A stretch of 64,000 nucleotides of DNA from Dromaius novaehollandiae (Eukaryota > Chordata > Aves > Casuariiformes > Dromaiidae), in NCBI RefSeq assembly GCF_036370855.1, contig NC_088112.1, positions 14,376,469-14,440,468 of the forward strand, given 5' to 3'. The notes beneath the pieces are model-generated. The model made no database searches. It was not told where the DNA came from and saw nothing but the letters and a program-made list of their open reading frames with translations. The position numbers were made by a program, and so were the translations under genes. Every line of letters begins with the position of its first letter. Within the stretch, counting starts at the first letter, position 1. Shown here piece after piece: positions 63,393-64,000 of this stretch.

Positions 63393-63765
63393 AAAATCCA
63401 GCTTGCCGAGGGGAGCCGCCCACAGCGCGCAGCCCCGTGGGCACCCGCCGTCATGTGAGGGCTGTATTTGCGCACTCCCAGGACAAGCCCCAGGGGAAGA
63501 CTCTGCCCTGGTCCAAACAGCAGCCAAAGTTCACCTGAAAACCGCAACGAAGCACATTTCCCCGCCGGGGGCGGCGGCAGGGCAGGCAGCGCGCCGGGCG
63601 CAGGGCGCAGGGCATGGCTGGGAGCCGGCGTCGCACCCCCGCAGTGGCCTTTTCCGCCCCAGTCTGCAGCGTCGTCCGGATGCAGCCGCCGTCTGTGGCT
63701 CCGGGTGCACGCGCGGGTCCGGCCCGCGGCGGGCGTCCCGGGGCCGGTGCTGGGCCGGGCGTCGC

Positions 63766-64000
63766 TCACTGGTGCGCGGGCCCGAGGTGGGCGGCGTAGC
63801 AGTGAGCGCAGACGCGCACCGGCCGCAGCTGCCCGTAGTGTGGGAGGGCGGCGGCGTGCGGGGAGCAGCGGGAGCAGAAGATCTGCGGGGAGAGCGCGGG
63901 GTGAGCAAGTGGCGCCACGGCACCCAGCCCGCCGCCAGCGCCCCCGCCATACCTTGCCACAGCTGCGGCAGTGGTGCCTCCGGCGCAGCAGGGTGAAGGG
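63766..64000 (-). CDS. ZFYVE28/LST2-like FYVE protein, last two exons (5' part outside window)
   Basis: FYVE zinc fingers bind phosphatidylinositol 3-phosphate on endosomes; LST2 (ZFYVE28) is a negative regulator of EGFR signalling. Two exon pieces on the - strand: 64000-63953 (continues upstream, donor GT at 63952-63951) and 63882-63766, ending in TGA. The first encodes [16 protein letters not shown], containing the R+HHCR motif that contacts PI3P. The second encodes [18 protein letters not shown], then [10 protein letters not shown] with the RVC motif, and ends HLGPAHQ. The FYVE finger at the very C-terminus with the GQxxPVRVCxHCY pattern is what I recall for ZFYVE28, so this is that gene or its close paralogue. 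The position beside MXD3 favours a paralogue. Only 55 residues are visible. Confidence 0.85.
   Translation of the reverse strand, partial: PSPCCAGGTTAAAVARYGGGAGGGLGAVAPLAHPALSPQIFCSRCSPHAAALPHYGQLRPVRVCAHCYAAHLGPAHQ

Noticed and set aside
62424-63769. Long frames rich in Cys, Val, His and Thr over the GT/GC tract
   Set aside because: They translate a simple repeat and show no domain or conserved order.

Overview
This is a vertebrate nuclear locus with gene content and order matching human 5q35.3: NSD1 (+), RAB24 (-), PRELID1 (+), MXD3 (-), followed by the start of a fifth gene (-). A bird, probably on a small GC-rich chromosome, is the best guess. The window carries a CR1 retrotransposon with the typical avian 3' end, several very old CR1 remnants, compact introns and strong CpG-rich promoters. 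The species cannot be told from the sequence alone. No tRNA, rRNA, CRISPR array, operon or recognisable endogenous retrovirus was seen.

Bases 1-46640 are the body of NSD1, a histone H3 lysine-36 methyltransferase. Twenty-one coding exons were placed by splice-site and reading-phase bookkeeping. They correspond to human exons 3-23 and give a single open frame of 2633 codons plus stop. The first coding exon (human exon 2) lies upstream of the window. The exons encode, in order, PWWP-1, a long disordered region, four PHD fingers, PWWP-2, AWS-SET-post-SET, the last PHD/C5HCH finger and a very long proline-rich tail. That tail is an in-frame 14-residue repeat array and makes this NSD1 about 240 residues longer than I recall for the human protein. 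Introns hold one well-preserved CR1 tail, three decayed CR1 pieces, simple repeats and a purine-biased block.

Bases 46641-55000 hold no recognisable coding gene. They probably carry the NSD1 3' UTR, with poly(A) signals at about 46.9 kb, a cluster at 48.9-49.2 kb and a possible distal end near 53.5 kb, plus a GC-rich block at 52.5-53.3 kb.

Bases 54780-62700 hold three small complete genes. RAB24 (8 coding exons, 203 aa) and PRELID1 (5 exons, 214 aa) diverge from a shared CpG-rich promoter. PRELID1 and MXD3 (5 exons, 208 aa) converge tail to tail. The MXD3 promoter has a CCAAT box, a CRE, an E2F-like site and a palindromic CHR-like element, as expected for a gene switched on in S/G2 phase. 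Upstream of MXD3 lie a Z-DNA-prone GT/GC-rich tract and then the last exons of a FYVE-finger gene closely resembling ZFYVE28 (LST2). In human, ZFYVE28 sits beside MXD4 in the NSD2 region, so the NSD-MXD-ZFYVE28 order here looks like the second copy of an ancient duplicated block. This last gene is the most notable point of the window.

The genes do not form one pathway: NSD1 and MXD3 are nuclear regulators, RAB24 acts in autophagy and late endocytic membranes, PRELID1 in mitochondrial lipid transfer, and the FYVE protein on PI3P-bearing endosomes.
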